Shown here one piece after another: positions 1-9,154 of a DNA stretch of 64,000 nt. The DNA lies in contig CAINOE010000181.1 in the NCBI GenBank assembly GCA_903851415.1, forward strand, positions 1 through 64,000, read 5' to 3'. The notes below the pieces were generated by a model. That model had not been told where the DNA came from, ran no database searches, and worked only from the letters and a program-made list of their open reading frames with translations. The translations under genes were made by a program, and so were the position numbers. Position 1 is the stretch's first letter. Each line of letters begins with the position of its first letter. This DNA is from an uncultured Rhodopila sp. Lineage in GTDB: Bacteria > Pseudomonadota > Alphaproteobacteria > Acetobacterales > Acetobacteraceae.

Positions 1-106
1 ACACCGCCCGCGAACCCGGGGGGGACACCAGTCTCCCCCGCAAAGGTGTCCACAGGACAACCGTCCTCTGGTGGGGGTTCGGGGGCGAAGCCCCTGAGGA
101 CACAGC

Positions 107-1645
<1,539 letters not shown>

Positions 1646-1664
1646 GGTATGGCCGCTGCCCTTC

Positions 1665-1756
1665 GTGTCATGGCCGGCCTTGTGCCGGCCATCCACGCCT
1701 TGCGGTGATTGATAGAGTAAAGTCCCGGGTGGCCGGACTAAATCCGGCCATGACAC
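1665..1756. repeat. BIME/REP-like palindromic repeat
   Basis: The outer arms are a perfect 13-base inverted repeat (1665-1677 against 1744-1756, GTGTCATGGCCGG / CCGGCCATGACAC). Inside, each half folds into its own hairpin: 1670-1677 with 1685-1692, and 1730-1737 with 1743-1750. It sits between the 3' ends of prfC (+) and the DUF3309 gene (-). It may terminate both transcripts, although no clear T-tract is visible. Similar words recur at 23964-24114, which suggests a dispersed intergenic repeat family. Confidence 0.75.
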
Positions 1757-1783
1757 GGGGAGCGAAACGGCCCGGATTGGTCG

Positions 1784-1936
1784 CTAAATCCGTCCCGTCA
1801 CCAGAAGAATAACCACGATCAGCACCACCAGTCCCAACCCGCCGCTCGGGTAGAACCCCCAGCCGGCGCTGTACGGCCATGTCGGCAACGCACCCAGCAG
1901 CAAAACGACCAGAACAATCAGCAGAATCGTGGGCAC
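1784..1936 (-). CDS. DUF3309 family small membrane protein
   Basis: A 50-residue hydrophobic protein with a GTG start, preceded by a strong GAGGAGG ribosome site. Two membrane-spanning stretches (about residues 3-15 and 35-46) flank a central LPTWPYSAGWGFYPSGG segment, which is the hallmark of DUF3309. The function of the family is unknown; members are widespread in Proteobacteria and often sit beside stress genes. It ends 11 bases after the CsbD gene and closes a compact three-gene microprotein cluster (entericidin, CsbD, DUF3309), probably one transcript. Confidence 0.85.
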   Translation of the reverse strand: MPTILLIVLVVLLLGALPTWPYSAGWGFYPSGGLGLVVLIVVILLVTGRI

Positions 1937-1947
1937 GTCCGCCTCCT

Positions 1948-2130
1948 CTATTTGTCCAGTGCTTCGCGAGCGGAATCCTTCACGCCGCCGACGGTGTTCT
2001 GCACCTTGCCGGCCTCTTTCTCGGCCACGCCCTCGGCCTCGATCTTGGCGTCGCCCGTTACCTTGCCGATGACTTCCTTCACCGTGCCCTTCGCCTGATG
2101 CGCGGCGCCTTCTACCCGATCCTTATCCAT
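1948..2130 (-). CDS. CsbD family stress-response protein
   Basis: A 60-residue, highly charged, soluble protein beginning MDKDRVEGAAHQAKG, with the repeated amphipathic pattern (VKEVIGKVTGD, AEGVAEKEAGKVQ) of the CsbD/YjbJ family. These proteins are abundant in general stress or stationary phase in other bacteria; the biochemical role is unknown. It is the middle gene of the cluster, 30 bases after the entericidin-like gene and 11 bases before DUF3309. Confidence 0.93.
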   Translation of the reverse strand: MDKDRVEGAAHQAKGTVKEVIGKVTGDAKIEAEGVAEKEAGKVQNTVGGVKDSAREALDK

Positions 2131-2160
2131 GATACGATCCTTCGATACGGTTGCAGACGA

Positions 2161-2322
2161 TCAAGGCTTGTAGTTGGTGTTCCTGTCGGCCGAGTTATCC
2201 AGGCTCTTGCCTGCGGCCTGCAGGTCCTTGCCGGCGCCCTGCGTCGTGTAACAGCCCGACAGTATCGGCGCGGCAGCGATCAAAGCCGCCAGCGCCAGAA
2301 CCAGACGCGCATGGTCGCGCAT
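2161..2322 (-). CDS. Entericidin A/B family lipoprotein
   Basis: A 53-residue precursor with a short basic N-terminus, a hydrophobic signal (about residues 6-20) and a lipobox LSGC (Cys24). A mature peptide containing QGAGKDLQAAGKSLDNSA follows, typical of the entericidin (EcnA/EcnB) family. Members are small membrane-anchored lipoproteins linked to envelope stress or stationary phase. Whether this one acts as a toxin or antidote cannot be told from sequence. It is the first gene of the three-gene minus-strand cluster; its promoter should lie in 2323-2494. Confidence 0.85.
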   Translation of the reverse strand: MRDHARLVLALAALIAAAPILSGCYTTQGAGKDLQAAGKSLDNSADRNTNYKP

Positions 2323-2494
2323 TGATTTATCCTCTCAAAGTTGCAATCGCGGTCTTACGTTGGCGACGACATAAACGCCTCCGTCGGCCCGGCGTTCGAA
2401 TCGCCAGGGGTTACTTTCTCGTGACGGGACGCCTTGGCATTCCCTCCCGAATGCGGTTGACTCGCCGCCGGACCCTTTCGGAAAGCGGCGGCAC

Positions 2495-2950
2495 ATGGCG
2501 GGACTGTATTATGAGCAATTCTCGGTCGGGCAGGAGTTCGATCACCCGTGGACACGCACGGTGACCGAAATGGACAACACAGTGTTCAGCTCCCTGACCA
2601 TGAATGTGCAGCCGCTGCACATCGATGCGCATTTCGCCGCCGGAACCGAGTTCGGCCAGCGCCTGGTCAACTCCATCTTCACTCTCGGCCTCATGGTCGG
2701 CATCAGCGTCAACGACACCACCATCGGCACCACCGTCGGCAATCTCGGCTTCAGTGACGTGAAGTTTCCCAAGCCGGTGTTCCACGGCGACACGCTGCGA
2801 GCCCGCACCAAGGTACTGGCCATGCGGGAGAGCAAGTCCCGCCCCGGGGTCGGCATCGTCGAGTTCGAGCACACGTGCTGGAACCATCGCGACGAGATGG
2901 TGGCGATCTGCAAGCGCCAGGCGATGATGCTGAAGCGGCCCGCCACATGA
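2495..2950 (+). CDS. MaoC-like hot-dog dehydratase
   Basis: A 151-residue single hot-dog-fold protein of the MaoC (R-specific enoyl-CoA hydratase-like) family. The N-terminal motif YYEQFSVGQEFDHPWTRTVTEMD and the segment PLHIDAHFAAGTEFGQRLVNSIFTLGLMVG are characteristic of members acting on short-chain CoA thioesters, such as the mesaconyl-CoA hydratase or 3-methylfumaryl-CoA hydratase branch. The H-x-D pair at PLHID is probably part of the active site. The substrate is not determinable. The stop overlaps the next start (ATGA), so the two are probably translationally coupled. Confidence 0.88.
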   Translation: MAGLYYEQFSVGQEFDHPWTRTVTEMDNTVFSSLTMNVQPLHIDAHFAAGTEFGQRLVNSIFTLGLMVGISVNDTTIGTTVGNLGFSDVKFPKPVFHGDTLRARTKVLAMRESKSRPGVGIVEFEHTCWNHRDEMVAICKRQAMMLKRPAT

Positions 2951-3135
2951 CCCGGCCGCCGCCAAAACCCGGCCGCGCGGCGCGGGAGGCCGCGGCACTG
3001 CGGCAGAACCTGTTGAAGCGCAAGGACCAGGCGCGGCGGCGGGAGGAGGCGCAGCAAGCAGATCAGGCAGAACCCGATGACAAGCCGCCGGCGAACGCGG
3101 CCGTGCCGATCGATACGGAAGCTGAGTGTCCCTGA
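2947..3135 (+). CDS. Small basic hypothetical protein coupled to MaoC gene
   Basis: A 62-residue polar protein starting inside the MaoC stop codon (ATGA overlap at 2947-2950). It has a basic, probably helical centre (AALRQNLLKRKDQARRREE) flanked by Pro/Asp-rich ends. No signal peptide or membrane segment is visible and no catalytic motif is seen. I recall similar short Arg/Lys-rich proteins beside MaoC genes in alphaproteobacteria but know no function. Support is the overlap and the codon bias matching the neighbours. Confidence 0.6.
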   Translation: MTRPPPKPGRAAREAAALRQNLLKRKDQARRREEAQQADQAEPDDKPPANAAVPIDTEAECP

Positions 3136-3232
3136 ACCGCCTTGCCGGACCGGCGGCTATCAATCCGCTGGACCGGCGGCAACCAATCGGAAGGCCGCGC
3201 CGGTCCGCTGTTCGCAGAACGAAAACGAGGCG

Positions 3233-3907
3233 TCAGCCCGGCAGACCGGCCTTAAGCTTCTTAACCTGCGGGTTGTTGGCGTGGCCGTCCAAAATCTGCC
3301 TGGCGTTGACCTCCTTATGGTAATACGCGAAGTCTTCCGCCGTATCCTGGATGATTTTGGCTTTGCTGATGTCGACACCGGCGAGACCGCCGGGCTGGTC
3401 AGACCACACTATGATATCGCCACGGCCGCCGACGGCATGGCCCTGCGCCGAAGCGTTGACGATCGTGAGGCCGGCGCTGCCATTCAACGAAAAACTGGTG
3501 TTGCGAGTGAACTCCGACACCGCCTTGCCGGTCATCAGGATCATCGCCAGCGGCCCGGTCCTGGCATCCGCTGGCGCATCGATCGACACCGCGCCGATGG
3601 CCAGGAACACCGGATCGCTCCAGGGGCCGTCGCCGTCGTGCGTCAGCAGCACGCCCTGCCCGCCCGGGCCGCCGACGAGGAACGACCCGTTCACCATTTC
3701 AGGCACGATAAACACGCCTTTTGCGTGCTTCAGCACTGTCTCGTAGCGGCTGTCGGCCATAATCCTGAGGACCGTCTGCGCGGCATCGTCGACCAACTGT
3801 TGGCCGCTTTCACCGTTCATCGCCCCCGATTGAGCACGGACCGGCCCGGCGCAGACAAAGCCCCCGATGGCCAGAGCAGCGATTGGGAGAAGCAAAGACC
3901 GAGTCAT
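3233..3907 (-). CDS. Exported lipid-binding SYLF domain protein
   Basis: A 224-residue protein with a Sec signal peptide (cleavage near VRA-QSG, about residue 25) and a single SYLF/Ysc84-like domain over most of the remainder. The features are LKHAKGVFIVPEMVNGSFLVGGPGGQGVLL, a Trp-Ser-Asp-Pro turn and the glycine-rich ending SLNGSAGLTIVNASAQ. SYLF domains bind lipids; bacterial exported members are of unknown role, presumably at the envelope. A second SYLF gene lies at 20553-21422. It is transcribed away from the kup region, with about 115 bases between. Confidence 0.88.
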   Translation of the reverse strand: MTRSLLLPIAALAIGGFVCAGPVRAQSGAMNGESGQQLVDDAAQTVLRIMADSRYETVLKHAKGVFIVPEMVNGSFLVGGPGGQGVLLTHDGDGPWSDPVFLAIGAVSIDAPADARTGPLAMILMTGKAVSEFTRNTSFSLNGSAGLTIVNASAQGHAVGGRGDIIVWSDQPGGLAGVDISKAKIIQDTAEDFAYYHKEVNARQILDGHANNPQVKKLKAGLPG

Positions 3908-4022
3908 CGCATTATCTCCTCCGTTTATCCGGCGATAACGCGGACGGACCTTTCCGGTTCATTAAGCCGAGTTCACATTCCCCGGAGCACACCGCGGGAT
4001 GGCGCCAGCAGGCAGGTTCATA

Positions 4023-5993
4023 CTACCGCACCCGCACCGGCACGATCTCCGCGGACAACTGCACCTCGTCGCCAAGCCCGTAATAGGAGTGCGCCGGTTG
4101 CGACAGCCGGCGCAGCACCATGAACAATCGCAACTGCAGCCGCTTCGCCCAGCCCATGGTGCGCGAGGGCAGCAGATTCTCCAGCGAGATATGAACGATC
4201 CAGCGGTGCCGGTTCGTCGGCAGGGCGATCTTCTTGTGCCGGGCCATCGCCTCCAGCACCTGCTCGACGTTGGGGTCCTCCATGAAGCCGAACTGCACTT
4301 CCACGCCGATGATGCTGCCCTGGAACCGGTCGCGGTAGAAAACCGTCACCTTGTAGCGGTCGTCGTGGATATACGGCACCTTGCGGTGCGTGACTTCGAC
4401 GAAGAACAGATTGCGCGGCAGGATGCCGTAGCGCTCCAGCAATAGCCCGAGCAGCGCGGGAGCGCGGTCGGTTGGCTGCCGCAGCGGTTTGGGCGCCATC
4501 AGGATGGCGTTCCGCTCCATGAACACCTCGCTGTCCCGGTGCAGGCGGACCAAAGCCTCCATGGTCATCGCCGGCCGCGCGGAATAGGCCGAGGACGTCG
4601 CTTTGCGGCCCCAGCGCCAGGTGATCATGATCAGGAACACGATGATGCCGATGGTCAGCGGCACGAACCCGCCTTCGAGGAATTTCAGCGTGCTGGCGAG
4701 CAGAAAGGTGCCGTTCACCGCCGCCAGGAAGCCCCACAGCACGCCGATGGGCAGCGAACCCCAGTGCCAGTAGAAGCGCGAGATCGGGATCATCGCGATC
4801 GACGTGATGACCATCACCCCCGATACCGCCAGGCCGTATGCCGCCCCGAGCGCCGAACTGGAGCCGAACGCCAGGACCAGCAGGATGCACCCCGCGTACA
4901 GGCCCCAGTTGACGAAGGGCACATAGATCTGGCCGGCATGCGCATGATGGGTATGCGCGATGACCAGCCGCGGGAACAGACCCAGCCGGATCGCCTGCGA
5001 CGCCAGGGTGAACGCCCCCGAAATCAGCGCCTGCGAGGCGATGACGGTCGCCACGGTAGCCAGCAGCACCATCGGATAGATGAACGCGTGCGGCACCAGG
5101 CTGAAGAACAGGTTGCCCTCGCGGATGGGCGCGCCGCTCAGCAGATAGGCCCCCTGCCCCAGGTAATTCAGCAGCAGCGCCGGATACACCACCGCGAACC
5201 AGCTCGTTCGTATCGGCTTCGCCCCGAAATGCCCCAGATCGGCGTACATCGCCTCGCCGCCGGTAATCACCAGCATCAGCGCGCCGAGCACCAGCAGCGC
5301 CTCATACGCACCGGTGTGCCAGAGGAAGCGGATGCCGAGCCAGGGATTGAAGGCGGCCAGGATCTCCGGATGATGCGCGATCTGGAATGCGCCGAGGCCG
5401 GCGATCACCACGAACCAGACCAGCAGGACGGGGCCGAAGACGCGGCCGACGCGCGCCGTGCCGTTGAACTGGACGGCGAACAGGGCGGTGAGAAGCACCA
5501 CGGTAATCGGAAGGATCAGCCGGGCGAGCGAGGGGGTGGCGACTCCGAGGCCCTCGACCGCCGACAGCACACTGATCGCGGGGGTGATGAAGCCGTCGCC
5601 GAACAGCAGTCCGGCGCCGAGCATCAGGGCCCACAGGATGACGGTGGTGCCGCGCCGCTTGTATTCGTGCAGCAGGCCATAGAGCGCGAACACGCCGCCC
5701 TCGCCGTCGTTCTCGGCGCGCAGGACGAAGATGGCGTATTTGATCGCGACGATGACGGTGATGGTCCATATCACCAGGGAGATCCCGCCGAGGACGGAGT
5801 CCGGCGTTACCGCCACGCCGGCATGGCCGAAGAAGATCTGGTCCAGCGCATACAGCGGCGAGGTGCCGATGTCGCCGTAGACGATGCCCAGCGCGCCGAT
5901 GGTCAGCGCGGCAAACCCGCCTTTGGGGGCACGGGTGTCTGCGGGGTGAGGCGTCACGATCGCGGCGGTTCCGGGGTGTGCGGTGGGAGTCAT
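4023..5993 (-). CDS. kup: Kup-type potassium uptake transporter
   Basis: A 656-residue inner-membrane K+/H+ symporter. After a ~25-residue hydrophilic N-terminus comes the Kup signature ALGIVYGDIGTSPLYALDQ (first helix), then about twelve predicted membrane helices to roughly residue 455. A ~200-residue cytoplasmic C-terminal domain ends the protein (with PYIHDDRYKVTVFYRDRF and IVHISLENLLP). The ATG at 5993 is chosen; an upstream in-frame TTG at 6008 lacks a good ribosome site. The 298 bases between this start and the divergent ATPase gene at 6307 should hold both promoters; no protein gene is seen there. Confidence 0.95.
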   Translation of the reverse strand: MTPTAHPGTAAIVTPHPADTRAPKGGFAALTIGALGIVYGDIGTSPLYALDQIFFGHAGVAVTPDSVLGGISLVIWTITVIVAIKYAIFVLRAENDGEGGVFALYGLLHEYKRRGTTVILWALMLGAGLLFGDGFITPAISVLSAVEGLGVATPSLARLILPITVVLLTALFAVQFNGTARVGRVFGPVLLVWFVVIAGLGAFQIAHHPEILAAFNPWLGIRFLWHTGAYEALLVLGALMLVITGGEAMYADLGHFGAKPIRTSWFAVVYPALLLNYLGQGAYLLSGAPIREGNLFFSLVPHAFIYPMVLLATVATVIASQALISGAFTLASQAIRLGLFPRLVIAHTHHAHAGQIYVPFVNWGLYAGCILLVLAFGSSSALGAAYGLAVSGVMVITSIAMIPISRFYWHWGSLPIGVLWGFLAAVNGTFLLASTLKFLEGGFVPLTIGIIVFLIMITWRWGRKATSSAYSARPAMTMEALVRLHRDSEVFMERNAILMAPKPLRQPTDRAPALLGLLLERYGILPRNLFFVEVTHRKVPYIHDDRYKVTVFYRDRFQGSIIGVEVQFGFMEDPNVEQVLEAMARHKKIALPTNRHRWIVHISLENLLPSRTMGWAKRLQLRLFMVLRRLSQPAHSYYGLGDEVQLSAEIVPVRVR

Positions 5994-6306
5994 GGAGCTG
6001 CAAACCAAACTTGCGTTGGCCGCAGCCTACGTCGGGTTTCCCGCGGTGGCGCGGGGAAAATGACCCGCGGTTGAGGAATGGAGGGGCTGCGTCGGGTTAG
6101 GGGCGATCCAGCGGTGGCCGGACAACAAACTTCGGATGTCGATGGGCTATTCAGGCCAACGAATCAGACGTATGTGAGCATCTTGTTTCGAACTTATTGC
6201 GACGACCACACGTCATCTAACAATCTCGAACAGGATGGGCAGGGTGCCCCCTGCCTTCGTGACAGGGGGAGCTTTGGCGAGGCAGCGCTATTGGTCAGGA
6301 GGTTGA

Positions 6307-8133
6307 ATGCGAGTTTTGGCGGTTCAAATGTGGGGTCATCCTGGTTTCGGAGATCTCGAAGTTGACTTCAGCGATAGGGACGGGCGAGCAGCACGGTTGG
6401 TTGTGGTCGCCGGCGAAAATGGATGCGGGAAAACCGCCATTTTGGAGGCTATCTTTAATGCTTTCGCTCCGAACGCGTTACTCCTCAATACCCAGCGCAA
6501 ATTGGCGCCGGGTCGTTACCGCGTCCTGATTGAGACCGACGAGCAAAACCGATCCACCCGGTTTAACGGAGCGATAGCCCCTGAGACTTTCGACGAGGTA
6601 CGTAGTCGCTGGCCTTCATTTAACGGCATTGGCGTCGAGATGGATGGGAATTCCGTCCGCAGTGGACGGCCTTATCACAGATATTTCCGCATGAGTGACA
6701 ATACTGCCACTCGCGGCGAGCATGAGTCCGTCGATGTTCTTGGGAGCGCCTTTGGCTGCTTCTATAGCGAGGCGAACGTATCATTCGACGTTCCAAAGGT
6801 GCAGACAATCGGAACTTCAGCCGGAACACCGCAAACCGCTGGCGTCCACCCAAACATCATATTTCCGGTGCGCGGCGGAATCTCGCTTGCTGGCGAGGTG
6901 GCCCAACTTCTAGTTGACCTGAAGGCCGCGGATGACAGTGAGCTAGCACAATGGGTCGACGCCAACAAAGGTACGTGTCCCCCCGATGAGGTAATCCGAC
7001 GCCGAATCAAACGATTTACGGAGGCATATGCGAGAGTGGCTCCGAAAAAGCGCTATGTCGGCATTGAGACGGCAGACGGGGAACATCGCGCGATGTTTGA
7101 GGAGAACGGTCTACGAACCGCATTGGCCGACCTGAGCACTGGTGAGAAGCAAATCGTCTTTCGCGGTGCATTCCTGCTCAGACGGGCCGAGAATCTCGCG
7201 GGCGCTGTGGTATTGATTGATGAGCCTGAACTCAGCCTACATCCCAAATGGCAGGAAAACATCGTCCCATATTACGACAAAATAGTTGCCGAGACGCCGG
7301 AAAAGAGCAGTCAGGTTATAGTTGCCACCCACTCGCCGTTCATCATGCACGGATCTCCAACGGCAAAACATGTCGTACTTCGACGGAGTTCCGAAAACAA
7401 TATTGTCGTTGCTGATCGATCTCCGACGTTCCGGGGAGTGAGTGCCACCGACGTTGCGGTGGCCGCATTCGATCTTGCCGACTTTGTGCGCGATGCCAGA
7501 GGCAAGCAGTTAGCCCTCATCGTGGAAGGCCCAACCGATCGTCTCATAATTGAAGAGGCATGGCGAAAGCTCCGTCCCCATCTAACGATGCCGTTCACAA
7601 TCCGCTCGGCTGACGGCGCTAAAAATATTCCGCGCTTGCTGGGAGCCGGCGGCGGCAAAAGCGGCCCGTTGCTCGAAGCCCTCTCCGACGCGGGAACCGA
7701 GCTTGTCGGCCTTTTGGATTTCGACGCGGAAGGTCATGCTCAGTGGAAAGGCACCATTTCGGAAGCCGATAGCGAGCCCGTTGAGTTCTTCCCCCGCGAA
7801 TGCCAGCCTCGTAAGCGCGCTGGTTCGCCGATTTGGGTGGCATTACTGCCTGTGCCCGAGTTCCGGAGAAGCTACGCCAGTCTCGAACTAGCCAATGAAT
7901 CTCGGCTTACAATCGAACTTCTGTTCCAAGACAATTACGTCGAGCGGTTCCTTGAGCGCATGCCAGTGGCGGGAGATGGATCCCCTAAGAGGCTCACTGC
8001 GAAGACAAGCGCGCAAAAGAAAGCCGTGGCTGACGCGGTTGCATATATGCCACCAGAAGCATTCGTTGCGTTTGAGCCTATTTTCGGCCTCCTAGAAAAG
8101 ATCGGGGAGTACGGACCTGCCGCTGGGACGTAG
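6307..8133 (+). CDS. OLD-like ABC-type ATPase with C-terminal TOPRIM-like domain
   Basis: A 608-residue protein with a split ABC/SMC-type ATPase: Walker A GENGCGKT (36-43), signature LSTGEKQ (276-282), Walker B VVLIDEPELSLHP (301-313) and H-loop THSP (341-344). A C-terminal TOPRIM-like fold follows, with acidic motif EGPTD (407-411) and DFD (471-473), as in OLD-family nucleases. OLD proteins (P2 Old, GajA) cut nucleic acid in phage defence. No UvrD-like GajB partner or reverse transcriptase is adjacent, so a stand-alone class 1 OLD is the best fit; a PARIS-like AriA/AriB fusion is an alternative. AGGAGG precedes the ATG. Codon third positions are visibly less GC-rich than in neighbouring genes, which suggests transfer. 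Confidence 0.8.
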   Translation: MRVLAVQMWGHPGFGDLEVDFSDRDGRAARLVVVAGENGCGKTAILEAIFNAFAPNALLLNTQRKLAPGRYRVLIETDEQNRSTRFNGAIAPETFDEVRSRWPSFNGIGVEMDGNSVRSGRPYHRYFRMSDNTATRGEHESVDVLGSAFGCFYSEANVSFDVPKVQTIGTSAGTPQTAGVHPNIIFPVRGGISLAGEVAQLLVDLKAADDSELAQWVDANKGTCPPDEVIRRRIKRFTEAYARVAPKKRYVGIETADGEHRAMFEENGLRTALADLSTGEKQIVFRGAFLLRRAENLAGAVVLIDEPELSLHPKWQENIVPYYDKIVAETPEKSSQVIVATHSPFIMHGSPTAKHVVLRRSSENNIVVADRSPTFRGVSATDVAVAAFDLADFVRDARGKQLALIVEGPTDRLIIEEAWRKLRPHLTMPFTIRSADGAKNIPRLLGAGGGKSGPLLEALSDAGTELVGLLDFDAEGHAQWKGTISEADSEPVEFFPRECQPRKRAGSPIWVALLPVPEFRRSYASLELANESRLTIELLFQDNYVERFLERMPVAGDGSPKRLTAKTSAQKKAVADAVAYMPPEAFVAFEPIFGLLEKIGEYGPAAGT

Positions 8134-8135
8134 GT

Positions 8136-8431
8136 TCAATCAGCGATAGTACGACGCAGATCAATCTCCGCCCCAGTTTCGGCTTCAGGCAAATCTTCAA
8201 GGACTGGAACAATCAGATCGACGCCTTCACGTACGAGCACTGAACCGGGATGGGCACCGAAAAGACGAAAAGACTACCAGTTCGGGCCTCCCGCGCCAAA
8301 GATTGGCGGTCTGACGGGACGCCGGCCTCGGCCGGGCCGTCATCGGCGATTCGGTTTGCAGACGTCTCGATCGAAGCGGTTTCGTTGGAATGATCGACGT
8401 TGGGCAAGGTTTGCTCTTCATCCTGAGTCAT
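8136..8431 (-). other. Possible frameshifted small gene after the antitoxin
   Basis: An open frame of 72 codons (8431-8213) starts within the antitoxin stop codon (ATGA), a typical coupling, and its N-terminal ~55 residues are acidic and polar. Its last residues look random. In the -1 frame a further run of about 45 codons (8273-8136) reads convincingly (VREGVDLIVPVLEDLPEAE) and stops just beyond the end of the ATPase gene. The two halves together could be one ~95-residue protein broken by a frameshift near 8270. I recognise no family. It may equally be non-coding. Confidence 0.3.
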
Positions 8432-8715
8432 TTTCCGTCCGCCCGCACATCATCATCCAGCCACCCCTCCGGCAACTCGTCCCCCGGAATCGCCACCGGC
8501 GTTCCGGCCTTCGCCAGAATGCGTCCAAGGTCGCCGGGCCTGGCACGAGCGGCACGCTCCGCCAGATAGCCACGCTCCTGCAACGCAGCGACTTTCTCGG
8601 CCGCGGCCTGGACCAGGAACTGGTTGACCGACACCGTATCCTGTTTGGCCAGTTTCTTCACGTCCTCCATCAATGATGGCGGAAGCCGGAGTGCAAAGTT
8701 GCTGACGGTCGCCAT
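8428..8715 (-). CDS. Ribbon-helix-helix antitoxin of a PIN toxin
   Basis: A 95-residue protein. The N-terminus NFALRLPPSLMEDVKKLAKQDTVSVNQFLVQAAAEKVA has the beta-strand plus two-helix pattern of a ribbon-helix-helix DNA-binding domain (as in HicB/CopG-type antitoxins). The C-terminal ~40 residues are Pro/Gly/Asp-rich and would be the toxin-binding tail. A perfect GAGGAGG ribosome site lies before the ATG inside the end of the toxin gene; the two reading frames overlap by 46 bases. It should neutralise the PIN toxin and repress the operon. Confidence 0.82.
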   Translation of the reverse strand: MATVSNFALRLPPSLMEDVKKLAKQDTVSVNQFLVQAAAEKVAALQERGYLAERAARARPGDLGRILAKAGTPVAIPGDELPEGWLDDDVRADGK

Positions 8716-9140
8716 GAAAGCCTCCTCAAAATGTCGCCCGGCCGGCAGACCGGTATATTCAGGCGCGGAAACCGGGGATCAATCGGCCGGTAGTCCGCCA
8801 GATTGAATGACACCAACGCATCGGCCTGCCCGCTGACCGATAGCTCCGCAAACATCTCATCGTCCGGATCGCGCACCGAGGGCCTGACCCGGAAATACGT
8901 GACGATGTGCTCCGCGCGGGCCACGAAGGCGTCCAGGAAGATGTCAACCGCTTCCATGTCGAGGCCCGTGACCTGCCTCTGTTCCGGCCGTTTGAGCACG
9001 GCTTCATATTCGATGACTGTCGCAACACTGACCAACGGCGTGATCACCTCTGCCTCGATCGCCAGCAACAGTACACGAGACGCACCGATGGTGCTGCGCA
9101 AACCGCTGAGAAGCACGTCGGTATCCAGCACCAGCCTCAT
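8670..9140 (-). CDS. PIN-domain toxin (putative ribonuclease, COG1569 type)
   Basis: A 156-residue PIN-domain protein. The start MRLVLDTDVLLSGL supplies the first acidic residue (Asp6), with ViEYE (Glu44), RDPDDEMF (Asp91/Asp94) and the late ADALVSFNLADY segment following. Together these match the PIN_3/COG1569 toxin class, whose members cut RNA with bound Mg2+/Mn2+. ATG at 9140 is preferred because the family begins right at this strand; upstream in-frame codons add only unrelated residues. The toxin is promoter-proximal and the antitoxin second, the reverse of the usual order. Confidence 0.82.
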   Translation of the reverse strand: MRLVLDTDVLLSGLRSTIGASRVLLLAIEAEVITPLVSVATVIEYEAVLKRPEQRQVTGLDMEAVDIFLDAFVARAEHIVTYFRVRPSVRDPDDEMFAELSVSGQADALVSFNLADYRPIDPRFPRLNIPVCRPGDILRRLSWRPSATLHSGFRHH

Positions 9141-9154
9141 ATTGCATACAATAT
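9139..9154. promoter_or_regulatory. Palindromic candidate operator at the toxin start codon
   Basis: ATATTG-CATA-CAATAT is a perfect 6-base inverted repeat with a 4-base spacer. It overlaps the first bases of the toxin start codon and extends just upstream. Ribbon-helix-helix antitoxins bind short palindromes at their own promoters, so autoregulation through this site is a reasonable inference. The site is AT-rich in an otherwise GC-rich region. Confidence 0.45.

Noticed and set aside
1879-2325. 148-codon plus-strand frame
   Set aside because: Antisense to the CsbD and entericidin genes, which have clear family matches and correct ribosome sites.
4539-6074. 511-codon plus-strand frame
   Set aside because: Antisense to kup; composition is Asp/Arg/Gln-rich junk and no ribosome site precedes it.
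6078-6365. 95-codon plus-strand frame before the OLD-like gene
   Set aside because: Overlaps the start of the ATPase gene, with no ribosome site and no protein-like composition. Treated as promoter region.
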